Positions 1-13,400 of a stretch of DNA of 64,000 nucleotides are shown here, in pieces. Origin of the DNA: Adineta ricciae. Lineage: Eukaryota > Rotifera > Eurotatoria > Adinetida > Adinetidae. The DNA is taken from assembly GCA_905250025.1 (NCBI GenBank), contig CAJNOJ010000038.1, positions 186,001 to 250,000 on the forward strand, read 5' to 3'. The notes below the pieces were generated by a model. That model did no database searches. It was not told the DNA's origin and saw nothing but the letters and a program-made list of their open reading frames with translations. How positions within the stretch are numbered: position 1 is the stretch's first letter; the number at the start of each line of letters is the position of its first letter. A program made the translations under genes and the position numbers.

Positions 1-566
1 CGGTTCGTTTTAATCTCTTTTCACCTTTATCGAACTAAGACCATATTCCGTTTGGTTTTCTAGGTCATCCACCCGATGCCGTCAATCTTTGGATTGGTAC
101 ATCCAAATCAGTCTCCACACTTCACCATGACCCTTATGAAAATCTCTATGGTGTTATCAAAGGTCGAAAACATTTCATTCTTTATCCTCCCACCGATCTC
201 TACTGGCTCGATCAGAAATTTTATCAAAAAGCTCATTATGAAAGATACAATTCCACCCAAGCAACCGTCGATAATGACGGTCTTGAATTAAAATCCGCTG
301 ACAACTTTGTTATTGTCCCAGACGATGCTGCAGTTCCATGGTTCGATCATGATGAAAACTTTCCTCAACATAATCAGCATGTTAACCCGTTAAAAGTTTC
401 CATTGGATCCGGCGAACTTCTCTATTTGCCATCACTGTGGTTTCACCGTGTCGAGCAAGATTCTCCGCTGACAATCGCCTGTAATTTCTGGTATGACATG
501 GAATATGACATAAAGTGGAACTATTATCAATTCATGTTGAATATCGTGAAACAAAGACAGAAATAA
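1..566 (+). CDS. JMJD7: JMJD7-like JmjC oxygenase, 3' part (partial)
   Basis: The last exon starts after a TTCTAG acceptor (exon from 64, entered in phase 1) and ends at TAA 564-566; the gene continues to the left of the window, and 1-63 is intron. The frame reads HPPDAVNLWIG, LHHDPYENLYGV and LPSLWFHRVEQ, ending in NFWYDMEYDIKW, which matches the C-terminal half of JMJD7, the 2-oxoglutarate/Fe(II) lysyl hydroxylase and endopeptidase. The Fe-binding HxD is visible in LHHDP and the distal His in LWFHR, so the facial triad looks intact. Family knowledge: JMJD7 hydroxylates DRG GTPases. The N-terminal part is not in view. A 71-residue ORF at 76-291 is an out-of-frame shadow. Confidence 0.88.
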
Positions 567-839
567 ATTTTGGACGTTAAATCTATGATTTCCTTCCGGA
601 AGATGACAGACGTCTCTCTTAACGAGAAGAATTACTGCATTCGTCTTTCTCGATTTTTCTCATTTCTCTTCGTAAATATGAAAACAAAGAAAGGAAAACC
701 TAAGTAAAAATGCAACGTTAAAAGGAAAAGACCAACACGGAGAGGAACATTTCACTCCTAAAAACTCAGAATTTATCGGCAAACGACTACTTTTCTCTTG
801 TTAACAATTTATTAGCAGTGAACATTGTAACCAATTATC

Positions 840-1604
840 ATGAATGGCGAAAGGAATAAGACATTCAAAGGCATGTTGAAGATTCTAATCAATGATTATC
901 AGAAGCAACACGTAATTAGAGTCACTGATGTATTTCTCGGTAAAATGACTTTGTCAATGTAGGAAGAAAAGTTCTATCCTGTTGTTCAAGAATTGATGAA
1001 AGCACAACGTGAATTACAAGAGGTGAAAGGAAAACTTGAGGAGGTAAATTAGTTTTTTTGAAAAAGAATACTTTATAAATGCAATCTTATCTTTCCTTAA
1101 GTTACAATCTCGCGGTATGGCTTCGTCATCGAGCGACTTGCAAACATCGCCATCGACGATTACCTTATTTGTTCAATATAATGGATTTTTTAATCAATTA
1201 TGTGACATACAAAAGAGTATGACAACTGAAAATCTTTTAGTATGTTTACTGATTTGCTTGATGTATTCGTAATATGTCTTGAATAGATCAAACTTCGACA
1301 TTTGGCGGGAATTCCCAGTGATCAGTCAATCCGTCTTCGAGTATTCAGTGAAGACGGTCTAAAAACATTGTTTTTTATCACAAAAGACGTGAATCGAACA
1401 GTCGAGTCATATAATGATCGATTAGCAGCTCGAATGATCTTAAGTATTGAAGATACTGACGACAACGATGATGATAATAATAATGACGATGATGCTAGTA
1501 GTAAACAAGGAAGCGAGAAAGGTCGTCGACCGAATGGTTTTCAAAGATCTAAAAGCACCACAAGTAGTGAACGAACTTATTCATTTGAGGAATCAGATGT
1601 TTAA
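840..1604 (+). CDS. Coiled-coil plus ubiquitin-like domain protein, unknown function
   Basis: Four exons: 840-911, 963-1043, 1102-1239, 1287-1604. All junctions are phase 0 with GT-AG introns of 47-58 bp, giving 202 residues. I do not recognise the protein with certainty. Residues about 25-55 are charged and helical (EEKFYPVVQELMKAQREL). Residues about 70-150 read like a beta-grasp fold (ITLFVQYNG, then IRLRVFSEDG and ARMILSIED), reminiscent of the ubiquitin-like domain of tubulin cofactors TBCB/TBCE, but there is no CAP-Gly domain. The C-terminus is acidic (runs of D and N) and then Ser-rich. A polyadenylation-type AATAAA lies at 1725-1730. The start is the only in-frame ATG; another first exon upstream is possible. 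Confidence 0.6.
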
Positions 1605-1912
1605 CTCGTTTTGTTTTCATTTCATTCATCTGTTTTCTTTTATTTAATATCTATGTATCTAAGCATACGGATTCATGTCTGAGATATGAAGTTTTTTTTT
1701 TTTATGAAATTTTTTTTCGATGCAAATAAAATGCTGACAATTGCCATTTTATTCTGCTTCAGTTTATTTTTGTAATTAAATGCAAACATCTTTAACACGA
1801 AGGTAAAGATTTACAAACAGGATTATTTTATTAGAAAGATCATGAATCAACAGAGACTAGTTTACACTTCTTTTGCACACCTATACGAAAAGAATTCTAC
1901 GAACATTGCATC

Positions 1913-2566
1913 TTAATTTTCTTCACTAGGCATTGTTCGTTCTTCTTCGACTTGCTTGACCGTTTCTTCATTTGTTTCGGTCTTTGTATAATGAAAATCA
2001 GCCGGATTTTTCTGATAGAAAATTGAGTATCTTCCAGCAATGAAGACGACGATTCCGAAACTAGCATAGCCCAAAACAATGGCTGCTATTATTAAACGTG
2101 CGCTAATACCATTAATTTTTGAATAACGTGCATAAAGAACAAGTGAAACAAACAATAATAACACCCCAATAAATGCAAACAATGGTGTCAAATAGAAATG
2201 CCGACGAGGAAAACTATGTACACCCATAAGAAAGATGAAAATAGTTGCAATCAGTAAAAATATTGCACTTATAATCGAGAGAAAGATCACGAAAAAGTTT
2301 TCGCTGTACTCAGTCAAGCATTTCAAACGAGTACAACGATAAAACAATCCGTGCCATTGAACTTCGCCATTCGGAGAGTGTTCGTTGATTGTCCAACTAC
2401 TACAAAGACGAAAATATGATCGTTTTTCATACAAAAGAATGTGAAATATTTGTACTTACGAGGTACGTAGTGCGATAATGGTAAAAACTAACGATAATAG
2501 ACAAAAAGATCCGGCAGTAATTGTCCAGAAACGATCAAATTTTTTTTCATTTCTTACAGCAGTCAT
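1913..2566 (-). CDS. Claudin/PMP22-like four-pass membrane protein
   Basis: Two exons, 2566-2460 and 2399-1913, joined through a GTAAGT donor and TTTGTAG acceptor (phase 2), giving 197 residues. It has four hydrophobic segments at about residues 15-36, 78-102, 108-130 and 140-165, and a first extracellular loop reading WHGLFYRCTRLKC. That fits the W-GLW-C-C loop signature of the claudin/PMP22/clarin superfamily. The C-terminal tail is cytoplasmic and Glu/Thr-rich. Family role: cell-junction or membrane-organising tetraspan proteins; the exact orthologue cannot be named. It is divergent from RASSF7/8 across about 1 kb. Confidence 0.7.
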
Positions 2567-3569
2567 TTTCTCTACGTTTCAAACGTGTGAGCGAATGTTA
2601 TTGATGCAAACAAATGAATGATGGACTATGCACTACTTGTTCGTTTCTTTTCCTTCTTGTCTGCTAGATAGAAGGATGACCGATTCGATTCGATTTCGAA
2701 CAATGCTCGTCGGGAATGCGATGTGTCAGACAACTCGTCACTTTTCGACAGAGAAAAGAAGAAACTAGATGAAATGAATTTGTTACTAAGAGACAATCGA
2801 TTCATGTACACTTAAAGAACACTTTACGTCATAGAAACGTTTGTTTTATAATCTTGAATATATCAGTTGACAATTAAGATCGTTAATCCTTCGAAATTAA
2901 TGGTTACTTGAATAGTGATTGTGAAAGAAAAGTTACTATTGTGTTTATTTGATTCAAATTTGCATGAGAGAAAAATATTTTGTCTTTTAACTATGTTTTA
3001 CAAGAATATTAAAGTGAATATTCTAATTCGTACTTGTCGATTTTTATTTGATTACCATGAAGGAAAAGAAGACTTGAAGTGATTTAATAGATGAAGATAT
3101 CATCTTATACATTCGTTCGTTTTTCTTCTTCAAATACGGTCAACTTAAGCTTATGTATTCATTGTTAGTTCACGTCGAGGTAGTATTTCTTTCCTTGTAT
3201 GTATGCACATATCTTAAGATGATAGTCCATACTATATTTCTCATTTGACAATGATTGAATGGTTGTTGGCAAGCCTCAATACACACACATTGAATTGTAT
3301 GTAGATGTATATGTTCATCTATTTCTATCTGATTTTGTTTCTTCTTCTTCTTGTTGTCTCTTTATTTGCTCAGACGTGAATCTCTTCCCTTTTCTTTGTT
3401 ACATTCGTTCGATAGCAGTGACGACGACGACTGCTCTCTTACTAGGCATCAGTGATTGATTGTAAAATTTGTTGTATGTGTTCTGTTCGTACTACTCTCT
3501 CTTCATCTCTTTCTCTCTTTCTTCTTCTCTCTATATTCTCAAATAAAGCACAACACACGATGCACCAGT
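2567..3569. other. Intergenic, divergent promoter region
   Basis: About 1 kb between the start codons of the claudin-like gene (-) and RASSF7/8 (+). Only short, composition-driven ORFs and pyrimidine-rich tracts are seen; 3478-3545 is strongly TC-rich just upstream of the RASSF start. No recognisable gene. It probably carries both promoters and 5' UTRs. Confidence 0.5.
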
Positions 3570-6496
3570 ATGGACCTTCGAGTGTATGTTGATGGTGTTG
3601 CGCGTATCATCTGTGATTTGACTCCAACAACTACGGTTCATGATATTATTATTGCATTAGCTCAATATAAGGGAAAAGCTGGACGATACTCTTTAATCGA
3701 ACGTGCACCTGATGGAGCACAGCGAACATTATCACCACATGAATTAACTCACGAACTCATTCATCATCCCGATTGGACTTATATTCTCCGACAAAATCCA
3801 GACTTGTCACAAAAACAAAAGCGTTCGAAAAGCTTAGATGGACGAAAAACACCCATCCAACAACAGTCAACTGTAGAAAGTATGTTCATGTTTCGTTGCT
3901 TTTTATTGTTTTACAAGTCGAGATAGAGCACACTTAAGCATATACACAACCTTGACCAGTAATTTGATTCAGTGAGGCACCATATTTTTGAAGCATATCA
4001 AGCAGATATAATTTGCATTGATACATCATTTTCTTCTCCTCTTCTTCTTTTTTTATATTTTAATCTTGAGTGTACACATGTCATGTCATAAAAATTTTCT
4101 TAAGAGACAAGATGGCTACTCCAAGTGTTTGTATTGCACCTTTTCTTTTCTATTCAAGTCTCTCCATTATCCATCTACTCCTTTCGGTCTAATGCGTTAT
4201 TTTCACGTAAAAGTTCAAAGCAGCACCATTATTATGATCTATTGATACTCCTTTGTCGAGCGAAGTAGTAGTACCACGTACACACTATGTAATCATACAT
4301 ATACTTATGTAGATCACTTAGCATCAGACAACAAACAGTACAAAGTATCCTTTCATTGCGATTGAACAACATACGTAAATATATAATACCGACAAGAAAA
4401 AAGAGAGAATAAGAAAGACGAATGAAGTTAATATCAAGCACTTCTATTCTAATCGGCTTGTCGTTTGCATGTTCGTTAAAAAAGATTAGTATACTCCATA
4501 GGATCGATTGATGAACGGCTGTTGTCACCATCTGTTTGTCTATCTGTCAACTTTAAATAATAAACATGACGCAATATACGTGACATATATCAGAGTATTG
4601 GAACTGGAGATGATCAATCTTGTCTTAACCAAGCTTAGAGCAATCGAGAGGTCAAATTTCCAAAAATACTCTGAATAAATTTCATAACTCCGTTTTTCTT
4701 TTGTCGTCATTGATGACAGAGAAAAGTCACTGACTAGTATTTAACTACAACTATGTACACAATCTACCTTGACACATATTTTAACATGTACAGCCGGCAA
4801 TCGTTCATACATACACATACATGTATGTGTATATGTCCAATGTAAAGTTCATCGTTGTGCATGTGAAACAAAAATAAAAGAGTACTAGCCATCGTACCGA
4901 GAAAGTTAATGATGTAGGATAAGGCAAATAAACAATCATAAAGAAGAAGAGAACGATGGGTTCGAAAGGAATTTTCTTAAGTTTTGCTTTTCGAACAATA
5001 CTAATCATCGGTCATATTTCAGTACCTTCAGCTGTTACCTCGTCGTCATCATCATCTTCGACATCTGGTCATTTTCGAACAGTATATAATAACAATAATG
5101 GTTCGGCTACATTATCATCATCGTCATCATCAATAAAATCTTCGGAAAAAAAGAAACGCTCACATTTACGTCATATCTTTCCATCAGAGAATATCAATAA
5201 CAACAATAATAATCATTTAAACAGTAGTGATAGTTCGCCGCCAGTGTCATTTTTCATCGAAAAGAAACGTTCGTCACGTACACCAGTTCAAATAATTGAA
5301 CAAGACTTAGGTACGTTAGATAATCAGCATGCAACTCGCCGTTCACGACCTAAATCTGCCTTATCATCATCATCTGGAAATGAATCGAGCGCATTCCGTA
5401 TTGTTCATCATAATCCGAATAACAATGCTGCACATTTACAACAACAGCAACAACAGTATATTGCTCTATTGAAAATGCTCAAATCGCAAGAAATTCAAGT
5501 GGAGCAACAACAGAAAGAACTAAATGAAAAACAAAAAGGTTTCTGGAATGAGCGAATCATTGATTTCCTATTCGTTTAACTTTGTTTTTTTTCTTCAGAA
5601 ATCGCCCATCGAGAACAAGACATCCATCTGATCGATCATGACAGTCAGTTAACTACAGACTGTCCAGTCTATTCGGAAGAATATTCGAAGAATGAATTAG
5701 ACAAAGAATTCGACTATGAAAGAAAGCTACATTCTAATTACGAACATCTGCAAGATCAAATAACACGCTGTTCAACAACAATCGAACAAAAACGACAATT
5801 ACAAGAACAAATTCAATCAAATATCGAACAAATACATAATGATGTAGAACAAATACAAAAGACGATTCTCCACGAGAAAAAGGTTTCGAACTCATAGATT
5901 CTTCAATTATTCATTTCAATTTCCTCTTAGGATCTTAATCAATATCAACACGATCTTGAGCGATGCACTACTTCGTTAACTCAACAAGAAGATTTAGTAC
6001 ATGTATTAACCCAACATAATGACGAAATCGAACGAATTATACAAGAACGTCGACAGCAAATCAATAACCTCGAAAATGAACTAATTAAATTAGATGATAT
6101 GCTCATCAACAGTAAGTTGATCGAATCTAACATATTCTTCTCTGTGTTACAACATATTCTTGTTGAATTCTAGCGTAAATCTAAAAAGAAAATTTTAGCT
6201 GAGGTTTGCTTTCCGCTTCCCAAACTTTCGCATGTCATATTCATTCACATCTAAGACTGAATTCAATCCTGATCATTCTCATTCGTCGGCTTTTTTTCTT
6301 TTTCAAAGGTTTTCTTCATCCTTCATACAATTTGCATTCGAATCTCTCCGCTCCACAACAGTACAATTCACTTCCATCAACAACTTCACCATTATCGTTA
6401 TCAACAGGTACAACAACAGACGTTCTCATGCCTGTTCGTTTGCAATTTGTGAATAGTACGCTTTGGAAATTGTGTCCAAGTGGAATCTGGGTGTAG
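3570..6496 (+). CDS. RASSF8: N-terminal RASSF protein (RASSF7/8 type)
   Basis: Five exons: 3570-3879, 5023-5538, 5599-5882, 5931-6111, 6309-6496; phases close, giving 492 residues. The N-terminal Ras-association domain begins MDLRVYVDGVARIICDL and continues with VHDIIIALAQYKGKAGRYSL, very close to RASSF7/8. A Ser/Asn/Gln-rich linker follows, then about 150 residues of coiled coil (IEQKRQLQEQIQSNIEQ) and a short tail. Family role: junction-associated scaffolds linked to growth control and mitosis. Intron 1 is unusually long for this window (1143 bp). Introns 2 and 3 use GTTTC donors. The last intron (6112-6308) could hide a micro-exon near 6200, so the final junction is the least certain. Confidence 0.85.
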
Positions 6497-6992
6497 AACA
6501 AAAGCTTTCCTATATCTCTCAGTTATTTTTATAAATATTTCAATGAATGAAATAAAATCTTTGACAAGTTTAGTATAACTTACCAAATTAAAGCTGAATA
6601 CGATGCTGAACTTACGACATAAGATTGTTTTGAGTTCCACTGACGAAAGAATCACGTGCCTGAAGGCCATGAGAATAAAACTAAGTACAGTTTTTGCAAA
6701 AAGAAAAGCTTTTAACAAATTTCAAGCATTGATGTAACACGATATTTTTGTTGTCTTTATCAATTATGTTACCATTGTAATTTCCTTTTCGTGTATGTTA
6801 AAAGGTTTTCATTCTGCGAGCTATAACGAATAAAATTTTGCACTTAAATGTCGATATTTGTTGAAATGAAACGAGTTGTACCGAAAATAGATATTTATTT
6901 TGATTGCGAGAATTACAATTCTGATAATTGCTTGAATAAACATACAGAAAACATTGGACTAGATGGTGTATATACACAAAAGATGAGGAATC
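6497..6992. other. Convergent 3' intergenic region
   Basis: Lies between the stops of RASSF7/8 (+) and the first SDR gene (-). It is AT-rich; on the minus strand an AATAAA-type signal is seen as tttatt near 6892. No gene is supported. Confidence 0.4.
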
Positions 6993-8322
6993 TCAAAGTC
7001 CTACTGCTTCACAACTGATTTTCCATAATTGATCAGCGTACTGATCATCAGTACATAGCCACGATGGCCGGTCTGGGATGCAACGACTAGAAAATGAGAC
7101 AAATGATCGTTTCTATGTCTTACATTATAATTTACTCGAAATAGAGATAATTGGATTGTTCTAATGTTGGTTCGACAGCACAGTAAATCGTTGTTCGCGC
7201 ACCTGTTTTATATTTGACTGCGAAAGCAATTTTTAACAAGCGTAGAATTGGATAAATGATCATAAATGAATAGAATCCAAATGCTCTTATCAATGACAAA
7301 CGATTTGACGTCCAAACCCATCCTGGATTCACTGCAAATGCATTGACTCCCTCACCTAAACATACACAGATCGATTCAATGCAACGGAAAACCGAACTAA
7401 CTTGCTAAGAGATCACGTTTTAATTTATACGTTGATAATATTTGAAATACTTTCGATGTTATATAAGCACCGTAGAGATGATTGTTTTTGAATTGGGTCA
7501 ATGCGTCGAACCAATTGATATCTTGAACAACTAGAATGTAAGAAGAAACAAATTGTTTGATGGTTAGCTGGAAAGTCATTGTTGCTCGAACTTTGATGTG
7601 CACCGGACGAGATATTGATGATTCGACTTGGACGACATTGCTTTAATTTATTCAAAAGAAGATTTGTGAGTAAAAAATGGCTGAGATAATTCGCTTGAAT
7701 GATTGTGTTGAATCCATGTTTGGTGACAACGTATGTTGACCACATTAGGCTAGAATTACAAACTAAGACATCGAGTCTTGCTTCTTCATTGTTAAATAAT
7801 TCAGCGAATTGACGGACAGAATCAAGTGAGCATAAATCACACTCCAACAAACGCAGATTTTTCTCGTCACATTCCGTTTCTGCATGAAGTTTTCGGATAG
7901 CTTGACGACCTTCGTAAAGATCATCAGACGTGATTATCACACGAGCACCTAGAATGACACAGCTTGACCGATACAAAGAAAATTGACGACGTCAAACCTC
8001 GCCGAAGAAGGTCTTTTGCTGTTTCATAACCAACACCTGTAGATCCACCAGTGATGAGAACAGTTTTACCTTGCATTAATTGCATACTTGGATAAAACTT
8101 TCGATTGACCCAAAACTTGTTGTATGACCATGCTACTATTACTAGGAAAATGATTGGAAAGATTTGTATGATTTGGTTCAATCCAAATATGAACATACCT
8201 GTTCCTGCAAAAAGAAGAATTGGTCTACGAAGTTGATCAAAGAACAGATGAGTAATGGAAAATATATTATCAACAGTAGTAAGAGGAACTGATGGCACTG
8301 GTACTGATACAACTTCAGTCAT
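6993..8322 (-). CDS. Retinol dehydrogenase-like SDR, copy 1
   Basis: Six exons: 8322-8199, 8141-7998, 7948-7592, 7530-7402, 7355-7136, 7086-6993; 355 residues. An N-terminal hydrophobic anchor is followed by a Rossmann start TGGSTGVG (about residues 72-79), the catalytic Ser in ISSGAH and the YxxxK in YITSK. The C-terminus (ADQLWKISCEAVGL) matches the RDH11-14 ending. This predicts an ER-anchored NADP(H) retinol/retinal or related aldehyde reductase. The usual NNAG motif reads CNSS, a change in a structural motif that could affect activity. Intron 1 is 57 bp and stop-free, so the gene reads open through it; comparison with copy 2 shows it is an intron. Introns 2 and 3 start GTTTGA and GTTCGA. 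Confidence 0.85.
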
Positions 8323-8618
8323 AACGATGATCCGATTTGATATAAAGTTAAACAGAAAGACCTTTGGTTGCTCTGAGTGAATAAATGACGAGATGAGATA
8401 TTTGAAAGGACTTATTTGACTTGACTATAATATACCAATCAAACAATCGAATATTGCTAAATAGAGAAACTACTACTGACCTCTGTATAATCGTTTTTCG
8501 TTGAACTTAATACTGACGATCTTCAAAGATAGTAGATTTGTCACTTCAGCGAAAAATCAGACTGTTTTTTTTCTACTTCATTTTATTGAAATTTCAAAAG
8601 AAAACTATGTGTAGATGT
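8323..8618. other. Spacer between tandem SDR genes
   Basis: About 300 bp holding the promoter of copy 1 and the 3' end of copy 2. Nothing else is recognised. Confidence 0.4.
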
Positions 8619-9916
8619 TCAAGATACTGGAAGTCCAACTGCTTGTAAACTTATTTCCCATAGCTGATCAGCCAATGCATAATTAGTACACAACGATGAA
8701 ACGGTTTCCACTTTACAATCTCTATGCACATACGTAAAAAAAAACATTGGCATCCGTATCCAAATCTGCGAATATCTTACTCAAAATACAAATCTTTCGA
8801 ATGCTGTAATGATGGTTCAACTGCACAGAAAATACTCGTTCGTGCTCCTGTTTGTGGTGTTTTAGCTAGAATAAACTTCAGTGCATACAATATTGGATAA
8901 CAGATAAGAAATAGAATGAGTCCAATCGCTTCACGCATTGGTGTTTGAATAGATGTCCACACCCAACTGGGATTCACTGCAAATATTGCAACATCATCTA
9001 TTCAATTCAAACAGAAACATTTAGCTATCAAATGAGATATTATCGATATACTTGAATCTAGTGTATGTTTAAGTTTAAGAGCAAATAGTAGAGTAAATGC
9101 TTTGGACATTGGATAGATTCCCCATATACGAAAGCTTTTGAATTGTGTAAATGCATCGGACCAATCGATCGATCGAACCACTAAACGGAAATTGGTCATC
9201 ACATTGATTATCTTTCACATAAATTCATACATACTTCGATGTGCACCCGATGCAACGAAAACGATTCGACTCGGTCGACATTCGTTTAATTTATTCATTA
9301 AAAGATTGATTAATAAGAAATGACTGAGGTAATTCACTTGCATGACCGTACTAAAACCATCTTCAGTAAGAAGTTCCGGTGCCCACGCAATGCCAGCATT
9401 ACATATCAGAACATCCAGTCGTTGTTCTTCCGTATTATATAGTTGAACAAATTGACGAACAGATCGAAATGATCGTAAATCGCATTTCATCAATCGAATA
9501 CGACTCTTCTCGCATCCAGTTTCCAACCATAGTTGTTCTATGGCTTCGCGGCCTTTCTTCATATTGTAATCAGCAATTATAACGCGTGCGTCTATATGTT
9601 AGAAATGGATCATTTCTCGTTAGAAATAGTTTTGTTCTACTTTACTCCGTTGAAGTAAATCTTTAGCTGTTTCGTAACCGATACCACTAACACCACCCGT
9701 GATTAAAATAGTTTTACCTCTCATCGAACATTTACTTGGAAAGAATATTCGGTTGACACGAAACTTATTGTATAACCATGAACTGATTACTAAATAGATT
9801 TAATTCCATGTAAAAACTGTCAATAATACAAAAATTTGATTACCGAAAGCAATGACGATGAAAATGTTTGTTCGATGTTGATCAAGAAAAGAGGAGAATT
9901 CATCGGAATATACCAT
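8619..9916 (-). CDS. Retinol dehydrogenase-like SDR, copy 2
   Basis: Six exons: 9916-9844, 9789-9646, 9591-9235, 9180-9052, 8997-8781, 8721-8619; 340 residues. It is a tandem paralogue of the gene at 6993-8322, with the same intron positions and phases and identical lengths for exons 2, 3 and 4 (144, 357, 129 nt). Motifs: TGGVSGIG cofactor loop, intact CNAG, ASGAH (catalytic Ser) and YPMSK (YxxxK). The C-terminus reads ADQLWEISLQAVGL. All catalytic residues are present, so this copy looks like a normal RDH11-14-type reductase. The N-terminal hydrophobic anchor is shorter than in copy 1. The ATG at 9916 opens the first in-frame exon; further 5' coding sequence was not found. Confidence 0.85.
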
Positions 9917-10456
9917 TTTTGCACTAATCAAACATTGGTTACATTCATTTAATTTGATAAATGTGTTTATTTTACGTTGTCTTATCTCCCTCAACTTAGT
10001 TTTTCTTCTCCTAGTTGTAAAAGGTTCTCTGAGCAGGACAACATTCACTTTTATCCTTCACTATTTTGCGAACAAAACAACTCCGTTCGAGAATCACGCC
10101 ATGTGCATAAGAAACACTGTGACATGACGCTTCACGATTGCTGAGAACCAGTGACATTCTTTTCCTTTCTTTCATGTCGGGTGGCAGAACAAGCATGCTC
10201 TATTCTCACTGAAGTCTGATGAGAAAACGAAAAATCCACATTTATTTTAATACATGAGTATAGAAAGGTTAGAAAAGCTGCCACAGAATGCTTCCAATAC
10301 ACACACACACATCATTTCTCAACGTTCTATAATACAAAGAAAATAAAAACTGCCAGTTCTATCTGAGAACAAAGAAAAAGAAGAGATTCTATTTACAGAG
10401 GAAAACATCATGATTATCTCTCTACCAAAAAGATGATAAATATTTTACAAGAGAAG
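9917..10456. other. Intergenic between SDR copy 2 and CRIM1
   Basis: It contains the promoter side of SDR copy 2 and the 3' UTR of CRIM1. A minus-strand AATAAA is seen as tttatt at 10241-10246, about 210 bp past the CRIM1 stop. Short ORFs here carry no recognisable motif. Confidence 0.45.
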
Positions 10457-13400
10457 TTAAACATAGATTATGTTTGGAAGTCTCGGGTGTATTTGAATTT
10501 GAGGTTGAGATAATTGTTGTCGATGAGATTCATCCAAGTCGCTGCTACTTATATCATGATCAACATCGACATCGTTTCCACTACTAACGCTGCCATGTAA
10601 CATCATCTCATCTTCAGTTGTCCACGTTCCAGGTTCGAATTCATGATTAGATGAACTTGCTCCTGTTGTTGTTGTATTTGTGCGAATCATTGAATGTGTC
10701 GATGCTTGTTCCACTGATGATGAACCTTGTTTGAAAGTGTGATTCTCGTTTGACTTGGCCATAAGATCGTATTTTACATAAGAGTATAGATTTGATGGTT
10801 TGAAATTCATCGTTGATGAATGATGAGCCATTTTCGGTGAAAGATGATGCGTCGGAGGTGTTTGATTTGTAGATGAACGAGATTGATGTGCTCCGCGAAG
10901 TAGAATAAAAATGAGGATCAGGATAATCAAAATCAGAATAAGGATCAAAGTACAAAAAATAATAATAACTGTTACACCAAAGCGAGCTTGAGAGATAGGG
11001 ACTAAAGTATAAGAAGAATCATGGATTTCTATTCGAAAATTTGAAGTTATGGAATGCGTACCTTTACCTTCACCAATGATCGACGATAATTGATCACGAC
11101 AAATAGGACAACAATGTCCGGATAATGTTACTGTATGAACACAAGTCAACGAAGGACATCGATGTTGATGGCATACAATAGTGCCGTATAGACATTCACA
11201 ACTGTGACATTCGCTGACCTGAAATGAAAACACGGGCATTCACAAATGAATGAAAAAAACTTTTTCCTTTACATTCCAATGTTCACCAGAACGATATTGA
11301 ACATAATTGAAAATACAGACAGAAACCGTAGCTGTATGCGGAAGACAAAATGGGCAGCATTGTCCTTTTTTTAAAACTGGATTGGAACATGGTAGATTTT
11401 GTTCACATGTTTGTGGAAAACATTCGATACGTCCATTACCACCGCGTGGACAGAGACACGATTGACAATCATGATGTTTCCATAATTCACCTGCGTGTTT
11501 AACTATTCCATTGTCAAGAACGCAAATATCATTATCATCATCCAGAGTCGCTAATTCCGTTGAAGACGTCGGTTCAGATAATTTCGGTGGACATACGGGA
11601 CAACAAAGTGAAGAATCATAAATGGGAGATGAACAACGAAGTGGAGGACATAGCAATATACTACAGAATGCAATGTTATGTAGACACATACATTTTGTAC
11701 ATTTGTCAAATTCAAGTTCTTCGCCAGTTACATACTGACTGGCATAGCATACTTGTGATGACGGAATGGGTTGAGGTAACATAGTAATTTCTAGAGATAC
11801 GATAATAGAAACAGAAAATCGATGTCAAAGAGTAGAAAAGTACCTGGACATGTAGGACAACATTGATTGGGTAGAAGAATTGGCTGCGAACATTTCGGAG
11901 TTGGACAGGAGATAAGTGCACATAGATGTTCTCCTCTATGACACAGACACTGACGACAACCGTCAAACCATATTTCACCATTTGAATAAGAAAATTCTCC
12001 TGATAGACATTGTCGTGCCCACGACTGGGGTATCAAATCCGTTGCTTTTGTATCGTTAATATGTATGCTAACATTACTTTTACATACACATATTGGACAG
12101 CCAATTTCGTTGCGTTTCAATCCATAAGTACAGTTCTTTCTGCAAGACAATACTGGACATGAATTGCATTCACAGATAGGACAACCTGTTTGTTTATTTA
12201 TTGTGTAATTGTAAGGACAATGTTTAGCACAATTTAGTTCGCCGCAATTGAGACCATTTGGTGATGTACATGTACAGTATTGTTTGGATGCTCGATCGAT
12301 TTTCAGTGTACATAGAGGTGCTGGACATGCCATGGTCGAACAAGCACATATAAAACAACCTTGTGCATCTTTCGCTAGTCCATGTTCACATATTAACGAG
12401 CAGTTTCCAAGTTCAGGACACTTGCTTGTTACTAGTGGTGTAGATGAGGAAATGTGTAAATCCTTGCCATCAGAAGATAGATCTTCGTCTGTAGTATCGT
12501 CACATACTGGACAGCAGACATTCGCTATTTGACGTGGATTGTCGCAAGGTGGAGCAATGCATCCTTCAGCGATACAACGTGATCGACCATTTTCACACCA
12601 ACATCGCATACAACCATTGGATTCTATCCAAGTTGAATTCATATGTTGAACATGAAGACGATCATTTAGACAACCTAATTATCAAGTAAATCAATTCACA
12701 TGGCAAACCTTCGCTTTCCAAAACTTACCGCCACACTTAGGACAACATTCATTTTCCGGTTTATACATATAACCGCAATGTGTGTATGTCGGACATTGTA
12801 CCATAATACAATCAACAAACCCTTCTCGACATGTACATGTTGTGCAGTGATCAATAGACCATGTTTCATTTTCACTGTAAATCTTCTTGTCATGATAGCA
12901 TTGTTTTGAATCTAAATCGAATAGTTTGATAGTAAAAGATTCTCCACGTTCCCCTTAGTCTCACCTACTCTTAATGCAAGTATATTGATCACAGCATTGT
13001 CCAGGAAGATTCGGATTGCCCGTTCGATAGATTTGAATGATCGAATTTTCTCCGCAAGTAGTCTTGGAACATCTTGCACAAACACATTGTCCTCGAGGTT
13101 CACAGCAAACTACTGATAGGTTGTTCGACGAAGATGATGACAACGGTGGAAGGGATACACGATCTTCCACAAAAATACTATCTGATGGACAACGTGATGC
13201 ATTGATGGCAGTAGTAGGACAAACAATATTTGAACAATCAACACTGTTTTCATCATCTAGACAAAGCAGAAGTTTTGATTGTATCACTGTTATGATACAC
13301 ATGTTTCGTGTCGATTAAATCATCAAAATATACTTTTAACGACTTTCACAAGAAAAAAGTTCGTTTTTTTTGTATTCTACACATATTTTTCGAATACAAT

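Noticed and set aside
76-291. 71-residue ORF overlapping JMJD7
   Set aside because: Shadow frame. The JmjC motifs lie in another frame that stays open to 566.
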